From positions 451,485 through 515,484 of the forward strand of contig CAVRHV010000005.1 of NCBI GenBank assembly GCA_963721075.1: 64,000 bases of DNA. Reading direction: 5' to 3'. The position numbers and the translations under genes are program-made. The stretch comes from DATFVA01 sp963721075. Its GTDB lineage: Bacteria > Bacteroidota > Ignavibacteria > Ignavibacteriales > Ignavibacteriaceae. Each line of letters starts with the position of its first letter. The stretch's first letter is position 1. Shown piece by piece: positions 27,823 through 35,525 of the stretch. The notes under the pieces were generated by a model that worked only from the letters and a program-made list of their open reading frames with translations, searched no databases and had not been told where the DNA came from.

Positions 27823-27829
27823 ATATTCC

Positions 27830-27975
27830 GCGGGATAAAGCAGCAGATTGCTTCACTAAAGGACTCGTTACTAATGACGTGCGTGAAAGATTTCTCCCTG
27901 ACGATCGAAAAGAGCAGATATTTTTTTTGATGACTCGCAATGACAATGTTATGGGGACTTGCTGCAATGACCAGA
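27830..27975. repeat. Degenerate GTCATTGCGA...AGCAATCT repeat cluster
   Basis: Read on the minus strand, the stretch contains GTCATTGCAGCAAG, GTCATTGCGAGTCAT and GTCATTAGTAACGAG followed by GTGAAGCAATCT. These are halves of a widespread palindromic element with the same GTCAT and ATCT ends as the repeats at 20764, 23330 and 60986. The copies have diverged, and the region encodes no protein. Confidence 0.6.
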
Positions 27976-27979
27976 CAAG

Positions 27980-28016
27980 GCAAAAAAAAGGCTGAGTCAC
28001 TATTTTAACCCAGCCT
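27980..28016 (-). terminator. Terminator of the stress-type lipoprotein gene
   Basis: Read on the minus strand, AGGCTGGGT pairs with ACTCAGCCT (one mismatch) around a 10-base loop and is followed by eight T. It lies about 30 bases past the lipoprotein stop. Confidence 0.85.
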
Positions 28017-28047
28017 CTTGCCTTACGTGAGGTAATGAAGGTTAATT

Positions 28048-28542
28048 TTAATACTTGTTATCTGTATCTGCTTTCATATGCTCAAGTATATTATTCCAGG
28101 ACTGCTGTACATCATTCCAGCTCTGTCTCAGGCTCGCCTGGAACTGATCCCAGTTCTGTTCTGAAGTATCGTCCAGATTATCTACTTTATTTTTAAGATC
28201 ATCTCTTTTTTCTTTAAGGTCTTTGATCCTTTTATTGTACCAGTCCTGTGTTTCCTTACTTGCATTATCTGCTTTAACCTGCATATCATCTATTTTTTGG
28301 TTCAGATTGTCTATCGCATCATTAAGATCGTCTCTCAGTTCATTTCTCTGATCATAGGTATAATCTTTATCATATTTGAATATTATAACTGTATTACTTT
28401 CCCCAGCATTAGAATTCATATTATCATTTACTGCGGTTCTGTCACTATTATTCATGTTTTCATTATTCCTGTCAGAACAAGAGTTGAATAAGAATAACGT
28501 AAACACGCTTAAAAAAAGTGATAGAACAATTTTATTTTTCAT
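28048..28542 (-). CDS. Lipoprotein with coiled coil (sll1863-like)
   Basis: A 164-residue protein with a lipoprotein signal ending in the lipobox FNSC (Cys at about residue 22), an Asn/Ser-rich linker, and a long charged coiled coil: RNELRDDLNDAIDNLNQKIDDMQ then KETQDWYNKRIKDLKEKRDDLKNKVDNL, finishing with a Trp-rich helix (QSWNDVQQSWNNIL). This resembles sll1863-type stress proteins, whose role is unclear. It lies 36 bases after a 49-residue lmo0937-like membrane gene, a common companion of envelope-stress genes. Confidence 0.8.
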   Translation of the reverse strand: MKNKIVLSLFLSVFTLFLFNSCSDRNNENMNNSDRTAVNDNMNSNAGESNTVIIFKYDKDYTYDQRNELRDDLNDAIDNLNQKIDDMQVKADNASKETQDWYNKRIKDLKEKRDDLKNKVDNLDDTSEQNWDQFQASLRQSWNDVQQSWNNILEHMKADTDNKY

Positions 28543-28578
28543 GATTGTTCCTTTCTGTCAATTAAATTTTCTTTTGAT

Positions 28579-28728
28579 TTATACTACTTTACGTCCCTGT
28601 ATAAGTCTGATTATCAGTACTACAACAGCGATAACTAATAATATGTGTATAAAACCGCCCAGAGTGTAAGAAGTTACTATTCCAAGCAGCCAAAGTATCA
28701 AAAGAATCACAAAAATAGTCCACAACAT
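28579..28728 (-). CDS. Small lmo0937-family membrane protein
   Basis: A 49-residue ORF, MLWTIFVILLILWLLG at the start and VVVLIIRLIQGRKVV at the end, with two membrane helices separated by TSYTLGGFIH. This matches the lmo0937 family of tiny hydrophobic proteins, which are often stress-induced. GAGGAG lies about six bases upstream of the ATG. It is probably co-transcribed with the lipoprotein gene downstream of it. The start codon is at 28726-28728 and the TAA stop at 28579-28581. Confidence 0.85.
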   Translation of the reverse strand: MLWTIFVILLILWLLGIVTSYTLGGFIHILLVIAVVVLIIRLIQGRKVV

Positions 28729-28910
28729 ATCTACTCCTCAAATTTTTATTATCACTGGTTAAGATATTGCTAAGTAATTCTATTCACTATTATTACAGTC
28801 ACAGTAAATCAGCAATGTGACCACGATTGAACTGACAAAAACAGATTTAATTTCCTGTTTTTAGATGATATGGTTATTTTTACCGCAATAATTTACTTGT
28901 TTACAAATCA

Positions 28911-29639
28911 TTGAATAACTATAAACTAGCAATCCAGTACGACGGCACTGATTATTTTGGATGGCAAATCCAGAAAGGTCAGATGACCGTTCAGCAGAAG
29001 ATCACGGAATCAATTGAGACAATACTGAAAGAGAAGGTAAACCTGGTAGGGTCGGGTAGAACCGATACCGGTGTGCATGCTCTTGGGCAGACAGCTAACT
29101 TCAGAACAGAGCAGGAGCTAGATCAGCATAAATTTCTTTACTCTTTAAATTCGATACTTCCCAGAGATATTTCCGTTATAAATCTGGAAAAAGCAGATGA
29201 GAAATTTCACTCAAGGTTTGATGCAAAAAAGCGGTCGTATATATACCTTATATCAAAATATAAATCACCTTTTTACGATAAATATTCGTGGTTTTATCAC
29301 TTTGATATAGACTGTGGTAAACTGAATCTGCTTTCGGAATCAATTTCAGGAAAGCAGGACTACAGTTCCTTTTCCAGGAAGAATACCGATACGAAAAATA
29401 AAATATGTGAAATTTACGAAGCGCGCTGGAAGGAGACACGGAATCTGGTGGTATTCTATATCTCGGCTGACAGATTTCTGCATGGTATGGTGCGTGCTAT
29501 TACCGGGACATTGCTTTTTGCGTTAAAGAATGATCTTGGGAAAGAATATATGGAAGAGGTTATTCAATCCCGCGATCGGGAAAAGGCTGCCGAAGCCGTG
29601 CCCGCAAAAGGATTATTTCTTTTCAAAGTTAAGTATTAA
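28911..29639 (+). CDS. truA: tRNA pseudouridine synthase A
   Basis: Converts uridines 38-40 of the tRNA anticodon stem to pseudouridine. The 242-residue protein starts LAIQYDGTDYFGWQIQ and has the catalytic Asp in GSGRTDTGVHALGQ (residue 52), YIYLISK and FLHGMVRAITGTLL near the C-terminus. The start is TTG at 28911: the conserved YKLAIQYDG begins four codons later and no ATG is available in frame. No strong ribosome site is visible, so translation may be modest. Confidence 0.94.
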   Translation: MNNYKLAIQYDGTDYFGWQIQKGQMTVQQKITESIETILKEKVNLVGSGRTDTGVHALGQTANFRTEQELDQHKFLYSLNSILPRDISVINLEKADEKFHSRFDAKKRSYIYLISKYKSPFYDKYSWFYHFDIDCGKLNLLSESISGKQDYSSFSRKNTDTKNKICEIYEARWKETRNLVVFYISADRFLHGMVRAITGTLLFALKNDLGKEYMEEVIQSRDREKAAEAVPAKGLFLFKVKY

Positions 29640-29672
29640 GTTAAGTCAGTTGTTTGTAAAATTAGGAGTTAA

Positions 29673-30143
29673 ATGGAATTCCTCTCACAGCTTCACCCTC
29701 AGGTAGTTCATTTCCCGATTGCTTTTATGGCAATTTATGCGGTGCTTGAAATAACCGGTATACTGACAGGAAAGGAATTCTTTCAGAAAGCCGCATACCT
29801 CTTTCTTTTTCTTGGAGTATTATCGGCGATTGCAGCTTTAATTACAGGTAATCAGGCAGCCGAAGTTGCTTCGAGATGGAAAAATCAGGGGGCGGATATA
29901 CCAGCCAGGCTGATCTCCGAACATGAGGAATATGCCACAATTACTATGTGGTATTTTACGGGACTTCTTGTGCTGAGAACTTTTCTTTTTGTTAAAAAGA
30001 AATTCAATGGGCTTGTAAAATATCTGTTCATTCTGCTTGCGGTTGTCGGCTTGTATTTAATCTATCAGACCGGCGATCATGGCGGAAAGCTGGTTTATGA
30101 TCATGGGGTAGGGACTCAGCTCAAGAAAGATGAAATTAAATAA
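29673..30143 (+). CDS. DUF2231 membrane protein
   Basis: A 156-residue protein with four hydrophobic helices. The start LSQLHPQVVHFPIAFMAIYAVLEI and the end DHGGKLVYDHGVGTQL are the hallmarks of DUF2231, which resembles cytochrome-like membrane proteins and has conserved His residues in the first helix and near the end; heme binding is plausible but unproven. AGGAG lies upstream of the ATG. The stop overlaps the next gene by 14 bases, suggesting coupled expression. Confidence 0.87.
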   Translation: MEFLSQLHPQVVHFPIAFMAIYAVLEITGILTGKEFFQKAAYLFLFLGVLSAIAALITGNQAAEVASRWKNQGADIPARLISEHEEYATITMWYFTGLLVLRTFLFVKKKFNGLVKYLFILLAVVGLYLIYQTGDHGGKLVYDHGVGTQLKKDEIK

Positions 30144-30936
30144 ACCGGAGGCAGCAGGCTTGAGTTATTCAAGGATCGTTCTTGCGGTAGTATTAGTTAA
30201 TGCGGCGGGAATTTCCCTGAGATATTTCGGATTGGATACCTACTTCATTTTACTTGGATTCCGCTTTCATCTCAGCTGTCTTATTCCTTTTTTACTATTG
30301 ATGACTGAAGAGAACCTGGTTGTGTTGTGGGAAGCTTTGAAGAAACCTTCCTTCCGCAAAAAGTTAATTCCCTTATTCCTGCTGTTATTCTCTTTAGCTA
30401 TTGTATCAGCTGCATTGTATTTAATAAAACAGATTAAACCTGCAGATCCCGATTATTTCTACGAGTTCGGTTTATCTTCTGTATTTGACTACCCAATTTA
30501 CCTTGGCTGGAATTTTCCTCAGTTATGTATGCTCTTTATGGTACTCTCAGTTATTTCAGGTTCCGGCAATTTATCTTTTTTGAAAGTATTTGCCGGACTG
30601 GTATTATTGTTCGGATTTGAGTTTGTTCCCATAAATAATGAATTCTCTTTATATAGTGCAGTCTCATTTATTTTGCTGGCTTTGACTGTTTCTTTTTTTG
30701 TTACCAGGCTTCAGAATATATACTGGTTTTCATTTATTCTATTCAGTTCTGTGTGGAGTGCGGTTCTTTTATTCGGTAGTAGTTCAGCGACTATAATTAA
30801 CATATTCTTTGCAAGGGAGTACGACAAATGGGAAGGATTTTTTAATGCCGGGCCGACAATTTTCGCCTTTCATATTTCCTGCTTTTTCCTTCATTTTATT
30901 GATTATTACCTTACTATATGTGGTGCTTTCCGGTAA
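30130..30936 (+). CDS. Unknown polytopic membrane protein
   Basis: A 268-residue protein with about seven or eight predicted helices, no signal peptide and no motif that I recognise. It resembles CPBP-type proteins in size and hydrophobicity, but their EExxxR and HxxxN motifs are not evident. Conserved-looking features are FDYPIYLGWNFPQ in the middle and EYDKWEGFFNAGPTIFAFHISCFFLHF at the end. It overlaps the DUF2231 gene by 14 bases, so the pair probably acts together. Confidence 0.75.
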   Translation: MKLNKPEAAGLSYSRIVLAVVLVNAAGISLRYFGLDTYFILLGFRFHLSCLIPFLLLMTEENLVVLWEALKKPSFRKKLIPLFLLLFSLAIVSAALYLIKQIKPADPDYFYEFGLSSVFDYPIYLGWNFPQLCMLFMVLSVISGSGNLSFLKVFAGLVLLFGFEFVPINNEFSLYSAVSFILLALTVSFFVTRLQNIYWFSFILFSSVWSAVLLFGSSSATIINIFFAREYDKWEGFFNAGPTIFAFHISCFFLHFIDYYLTICGAFR

Positions 30937-31053
30937 AAAAATCAGCTGAAAAAAATCAGAAGGTTTTATTTAGAAATTGAGAATGTATTTCAGTAAATTG
31001 CAAAGGTTGTGCTGTAATTTCCGGTTGAACTTTAACTAAAAATTGGTTGTAAA

Positions 31054-32130
31054 ATGAAAAGATTTATACTTTCAGTTTTATTGACCTTAGCCGGTTCCTT
31101 CGGGTTTGCCCAGCAGGCGGGGGACTATTTTCCTCAGTCGCAGGGCTTCAGATGGGATTACAAAGTAATACCCCTTGATTCTGCCAACAATGAAATTGAC
31201 TCTTTGACGTATTTCAGGGTTGATTCATTTGCAGTTGTCACAAATTTTATGGGGCGGAATTCCAATATAGTTTTGTCTAAAAACGGGACATATAATCTTA
31301 TCAATTATTTGCCCTATACTGATAGTTCTTTCTTTTCATTCGAGAATGCCGATGGTTACCAGTATTTCAGAGTTTCTAATCTCGGAAACCTGACAACGCT
31401 TCTTGATTCGATCGGACTTGATTCAACAGTACTTGGAGTTATTCAATCGCTTGAAAACTGGTATTCTGTTTTCCGGTTCGGACAGTCGGTTAACAATGAG
31501 TACACTATATTTTCGAAGGATACGACTCTTAACTTTAACGGTAATGATTTGCCGCTGCGCTTTAAATATCTTGGGAAAAGACTGGATGATGAAACAATAC
31601 AGACGGAAGCCGGTACGTTCGACTGCAAAAAGTTTTTACTTTCAACCACAATCAGTTATATTTTCTTTGGGGTTCCCATTGAATTTATCAGGCTGGAAAC
31701 AACAAAATGGTTTGCCCAGAACACATGGTTAGTTCAGGAAATAATGCCTTCCAAATCCTTTGATCTTACGGTTATTGGATTCGGAAATGTTAATGTGCCG
31801 GGGCTAAAAACTGAACTTATACCAATGATAACGGATGTTGAAACAGGAGTTAATACACCTCTCGGCTTTGAACTTCTGCAGAATTATCCAAATCCTTTTA
31901 ATCCGGAAACAAAGATAAGGTTCAGAGTTCCTGAAAGCGGAAATGTAAGTTTGAAAGTATACGACATTCTTGGTAACGAAGTTATGACACTGTTTGAAGG
32001 TGATAGGAATGCGGGAGATTATTCAGTAACTTTTAGTGCTGATAGAGCTGGTCTATCCAGCGGAATTTACATATATCAACTGAAGTCAAAGGGTATGGTA
32101 TTATCACGAAAGATGGTATATATAAAATAA
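31054..32130 (+). CDS. Type IX secreted protein of unknown function
   Basis: The 358-residue protein begins with a signal peptide (MKRFILSVLLTLAGSFGFAQ) and then GDYFPQSQGFRWDYKVIP, a start often seen in beta-rich Ignavibacteria exoproteins. The middle 240 residues have no recognised domain. From about residue 271 the sorting domain runs FELLQNYPNPFNPETKIRF through SSGIYIYQLKSKG to SRKMVYIK at the C-terminus. It is sorted by the type IX system and is a third such cargo in the window. It is followed after 58 bases by pepF. Confidence 0.87.
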   Translation: MKRFILSVLLTLAGSFGFAQQAGDYFPQSQGFRWDYKVIPLDSANNEIDSLTYFRVDSFAVVTNFMGRNSNIVLSKNGTYNLINYLPYTDSSFFSFENADGYQYFRVSNLGNLTTLLDSIGLDSTVLGVIQSLENWYSVFRFGQSVNNEYTIFSKDTTLNFNGNDLPLRFKYLGKRLDDETIQTEAGTFDCKKFLLSTTISYIFFGVPIEFIRLETTKWFAQNTWLVQEIMPSKSFDLTVIGFGNVNVPGLKTELIPMITDVETGVNTPLGFELLQNYPNPFNPETKIRFRVPESGNVSLKVYDILGNEVMTLFEGDRNAGDYSVTFSADRAGLSSGIYIYQLKSKGMVLSRKMVYIK

Positions 32131-32188
32131 TAATTTCTAATTAACTATAATTTTTCATTATAAAAATCCTGACAGGGGTTTATCAAAT

Positions 32189-34042
32189 ATGCGTAACCTA
32201 TTACAGAAGGAAGAATATTTCCCGGAAGCAGCCGGGACTTTAGCTCTCCCCTCAAGAGAAGAAATAGAGGAAAAATATAAATGGAATTTAAAAGATATCT
32301 ATGATTCAGTAGAAGATTGGGAAGCCGACTTCAAATGGATACAGGATAATCTGGATAATTATAAAAGCTTCGCAGGAAAAATTGGCGAAAGTTCCGAGAA
32401 CCTGCTCAGCTGCATGAAGTTTGACGACGAAGTAGGTATTAAGCTGGAGAGATTGTATCTCTACACAATGCTGGCAAAAGACAGCGATCTGAGAGTTGGG
32501 AAGTTCCAATCGATGGACGAACGGGTTAAGTCGCTCTATTCCCGTGTATCCACAGTCAGCTCTTTTATCAGACCTGAACTGCTGAACATACCGGAAGATA
32601 AGCTCAGTAAAATGCTTGATTCGAAGGAAGAGCTTAAAGTATATCGTCACTCAATCGAGGATCTTTTAAGAAAGAAATCGCACACACTTTCTCAGAAAGA
32701 AGAAGAAATACTGGCACTTGCGGGTGAACTTACTCCTACTTCCTATAATGTTTTTTCAATGTTTACGAATGCCGATATGAAGTTCCCCATTGTTGCAGAC
32801 GAGAACGGGAACGAGGTACAGCTGTCGCATGGCAGGTTCTATGCTGCAATGTATTCGGGAGACAGGGCTTACAGGGAGCGGTCATTTCAAGCTTACTTTA
32901 AACCTTTTGTTGAATATGCAAATACGCTGTCGGTATTATTTTCGGGCAGTCTTAAATCGAATATATTTGACGCCAGAGCGAGAAAGTACGGCAGTGCACG
33001 TGAAGCGGCTCTTGGCAGGAACAATATTCCGGTTTCTGTTTACGATAACCTGGTGAAAACAGTAAATGAGAATCTTTCACCTATGTACCGCTGGGCAGCT
33101 ATGAAGAAAAAAATTCTGGGACTAAAAGAACTGCATCCTTATGATGTATATGTCACTCTTTTCCCGGCTGCATTCGACAGGAAATATCCTTATGAAGAAG
33201 CAAAAAATATCGTTCTGGAATCTCTGAAGCCCCTGGGAGAAAATTATCTTAATTCACTTAAGACCGCATTTGAGAAACGATGGATTGATGTTTATGAAAC
33301 TCAGGCAAAGAAGAGCGGGGCATATTCTTCGGGAACAACATTCGGCGTACATCCTTATGTGCTTCTGAACTGGACGGATCTTCTGAATGATGTCTTTACA
33401 CTCAGTCACGAAATGGGTCATAATATGCATTCATATTATACCGGAAAAACCCAGCCGTTTGTCTATTCAAACTATACGATATTCCTTGCAGAAGTTGCCT
33501 CTACCTTCAATGAATCGCTTCTCCTGGAGTATTTTATTAAGATGGCGAAAACAAAAGAAGAGAAATTATATTTTATTGAAAAGTACCTTAACAATGTAAC
33601 ATCTACTTTTTACCGGCAGACAATGTTCGCGGAATTTGAGGCGCTTGTTTATGATAAAACCGAAAAAGGTATGGCGCTGAATTCTGAGGACCTGTGTTCC
33701 TTATACAAGGATATTTATCAAAAGTACTGGGGACCTGAAATGGTAATAGACAGGGAAGAGGAATATACCTGGGCCAGGGTCCCTCACTTCTATTATAATT
33801 TCTATGTATATCAATATGCCACCGGGTTCGCGGCTTCTGAGGTATTAGCCCAGAAGGTGTTAAAAGAAGGTCAGCCGGCGGTTGAGAAATATCTGAATTT
33901 TTTAAGGTCGGGCAGTTCGGATTATTCAATAAACATACTTGCGGGTGCTGGTGTTGATATGAATTCTCCCGATCCGATCAGGGCGGTTACAAAAAAAATG
34001 AATATGCTGCTTGATGAAGCAGAAAATCTAATTAACAGTTAA
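32189..34042 (+). CDS. pepF: Oligoendopeptidase F (M3B)
   Basis: A cytoplasmic zinc peptidase that degrades short peptides. The 617 residues contain the M3 active site FTLSHEMGHNMHSYY (HExxH at about residues 408-412) and the third ligand in FLAEVASTFNE. IPVSVYDNLVKTVNENLSPMYRW and EYTWARVPHFYYNFYVYQYATGFAAS are further PepF segments. Length is normal. No signal peptide is present. Confidence 0.96.
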   Translation: MRNLLQKEEYFPEAAGTLALPSREEIEEKYKWNLKDIYDSVEDWEADFKWIQDNLDNYKSFAGKIGESSENLLSCMKFDDEVGIKLERLYLYTMLAKDSDLRVGKFQSMDERVKSLYSRVSTVSSFIRPELLNIPEDKLSKMLDSKEELKVYRHSIEDLLRKKSHTLSQKEEEILALAGELTPTSYNVFSMFTNADMKFPIVADENGNEVQLSHGRFYAAMYSGDRAYRERSFQAYFKPFVEYANTLSVLFSGSLKSNIFDARARKYGSAREAALGRNNIPVSVYDNLVKTVNENLSPMYRWAAMKKKILGLKELHPYDVYVTLFPAAFDRKYPYEEAKNIVLESLKPLGENYLNSLKTAFEKRWIDVYETQAKKSGAYSSGTTFGVHPYVLLNWTDLLNDVFTLSHEMGHNMHSYYTGKTQPFVYSNYTIFLAEVASTFNESLLLEYFIKMAKTKEEKLYFIEKYLNNVTSTFYRQTMFAEFEALVYDKTEKGMALNSEDLCSLYKDIYQKYWGPEMVIDREEEYTWARVPHFYYNFYVYQYATGFAASEVLAQKVLKEGQPAVEKYLNFLRSGSSDYSINILAGAGVDMNSPDPIRAVTKKMNMLLDEAENLINS

Positions 34043-34088
34043 CATTTTGCAATTAACAATTAAGAATTTATTCCGGATATAGAGTCAA

Positions 34089-35105
34089 ATGAAAGTTTAC
34101 ACAAAAAGAGAGTTAAACGAATTCCACCAGTCATTAACTTATGATGATATTAGTCTTATTCCAACCGCAGTGTCACGTATTAAATCACGAACCGAAGCAA
34201 ACACGCTGTGTGAATTTTTAGGTGAAAAACTAAATTTACCCGTATTATCGAGCCCCATGGATACAGTTACAGGAATCGAAATGGCAAAAGAACTTAGCCG
34301 GCTCGGCTGCATTGGCATTCTGAACAGGTTCGATTCTTCACTTGAAGAAGTACTTCACGATCAAAAAAACGGGGTGAACCTGAAGGCCGTATCGGTTGCA
34401 CTGAACACTCCAATGGATAAGGTTGAGAAGCTTGCGGAGAAAGATTATATGATCTGTATCGATACTGCTAATGCTAACAACAAAGCTGTATTGTGTCATA
34501 CCGAAGAAATTAAGAAGAAGTTTAATATAAAGATCATAGTAGGAAACATTGCACACGGAGCTTCGCTGGAGCAGCTTGAATCAGCAGGCGCCGATGCTGT
34601 GAGAGTTGGAATAGGCAGCGGCAGTGTGTGTACAACCTCGATACAAACAGGTATAGGCATAGGACAGGTTTCTTCTCTGCTTAATGTGCTTTATTCACGT
34701 TATGATAAAAAGCTGAAGATAAAAGTTATAGCGGACGGCGGGATTAAGAGTCCCGGCGACGTTGCCAAAGCAATTGCTCTCGGTGCAGATGCTGTGATGC
34801 TTGGAAGAATGCTTTCGGGGACCAAGGAAACACCCGGTGAAGTAATTAAATACAACGGACAACTCTGGAAGAAATACCGCGGTTCGGCATCGTTCGGCGT
34901 AAAGATGAGAAATGAATTCATTGAAGGGGAAGAGACGATGGTGCCTTATAAAGGTGTAGTAAAGAATGTAATTGACGGGATATCAGACGGATTGAGAAGC
35001 TCGATGAGTTATATGGACTGCCTTAATCTTGAAGAACTCAGGAAAATAGATACCTTTGCAATCCTCAGCAACAGTTCATACCTTGAACGCCTTCCCAAGA
35101 TCTAA
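34089..35105 (+). CDS. IMP dehydrogenase/GMP reductase family protein (GMP reductase-like)
   Basis: A TIM-barrel oxidoreductase of purine nucleotide interconversion. The 338 residues hold the nucleotide loop GIGSGSVCTTSIQTGIGIGQ with the catalytic Cys (about residue 181), IKVIADGGIKSPGDVAKAIALGADAVMLGRML and YRGSASFGVKM. The tandem CBS domains of most IMP dehydrogenases are missing, and the length and Ile-Gln-Thr after CTT fit GMP reductase better. The flap reads EGEETMVPYKG, closer to an IMPDH, so the reaction (GMP to IMP or IMP to XMP) is not certain. Confidence 0.88.
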   Translation: MKVYTKRELNEFHQSLTYDDISLIPTAVSRIKSRTEANTLCEFLGEKLNLPVLSSPMDTVTGIEMAKELSRLGCIGILNRFDSSLEEVLHDQKNGVNLKAVSVALNTPMDKVEKLAEKDYMICIDTANANNKAVLCHTEEIKKKFNIKIIVGNIAHGASLEQLESAGADAVRVGIGSGSVCTTSIQTGIGIGQVSSLLNVLYSRYDKKLKIKVIADGGIKSPGDVAKAIALGADAVMLGRMLSGTKETPGEVIKYNGQLWKKYRGSASFGVKMRNEFIEGEETMVPYKGVVKNVIDGISDGLRSSMSYMDCLNLEELRKIDTFAILSNSSYLERLPKI

Positions 35106-35133
35106 AAAAACTTAAAAGCTAAATATTATTTCA

Positions 35134-35159
35134 CTCCCGGCTCATTCGAGAGTCGGGAG
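35134..35159 (+). terminator. Hairpin downstream of the GMP reductase-like gene
   Basis: CTCCCGGCTC pairs with GAGTCGGGAG (nine pairs and one G-T) around a six-base loop, 28 bases after the stop codon. There is no T run after it, so termination is only suggested. Confidence 0.4.
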
Positions 35160-35205
35160 AAACCTCCCTTAACTTCTTGTATAAGCTGAAAAATCCCTGC
35201 AAGCT

Positions 35206-35246
35206 GCCCGGTGTCTCGCAGATAAGTCGATTTTGCGTGACCGGGC
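35206..35246. other. Nested inverted repeat in the intergenic region
   Basis: GCCCGGT (35206-35212) pairs with ACCGGGC (35240-35246), and inside it CGCA (35217-35220) pairs with TGCG (35234-35237). The two stems would stack with short side bulges. It is not followed by a T run, and no family of structured RNA was recognised. Confidence 0.5.
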
Positions 35247-35304
35247 TTCTTAGAACCAGCACAATACAATAAACCGACATTTATCATACGATCAAATCAC
35301 TTTA

Positions 35305-35381
35305 CAACTGCGTTCCACCTCCGCTCCACCTCCGCTCCAACTCCGCTTCAACTGCGCTTCAACTCCGCTTCAACTCCGCTC
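35305..35381 (+). repeat. Seven tandem copies of an 11-bp repeat
   Basis: Seven head-to-tail 11-base units of consensus CAACTCCGCTT, with changes only at four positions (CACCTCCGCTC in units 2 and 3, CAACTGCGTTC in unit 1). It lies in the 420-base non-coding stretch 35106-35525, about 145 bases before the S9 peptidase start. The rest of that stretch holds the two hairpins listed above and AT-rich sequence. Confidence 0.95.
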
Positions 35382-35525
35382 AAATTACCATATTTGGTCA
35401 ATTCTTCGATCATGGTATTTCTCAGATGATGTATTTGACATTCATGTTGTCTGTCACCAGCAATAATTGATTTGCTTGTTTAATTTTTAATAAATTTATT
35501 TTTTGAATTTTCCGGAATAATCACG

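Noticed and set aside
34089..35105. Standard IMP dehydrogenase (guaB)
   Set aside because: The CBS pair is missing and the length is that of GMP reductase; kept as a family-level call.
35206..35246. Integron attC site
   Set aside because: It lacks the conserved core-site triplets and there is no integrase or gene cassette around it.
35305..35381. CRISPR or minisatellite with coding content
   Set aside because: Units are adjacent without spacers and no frame across them extends into a plausible protein.
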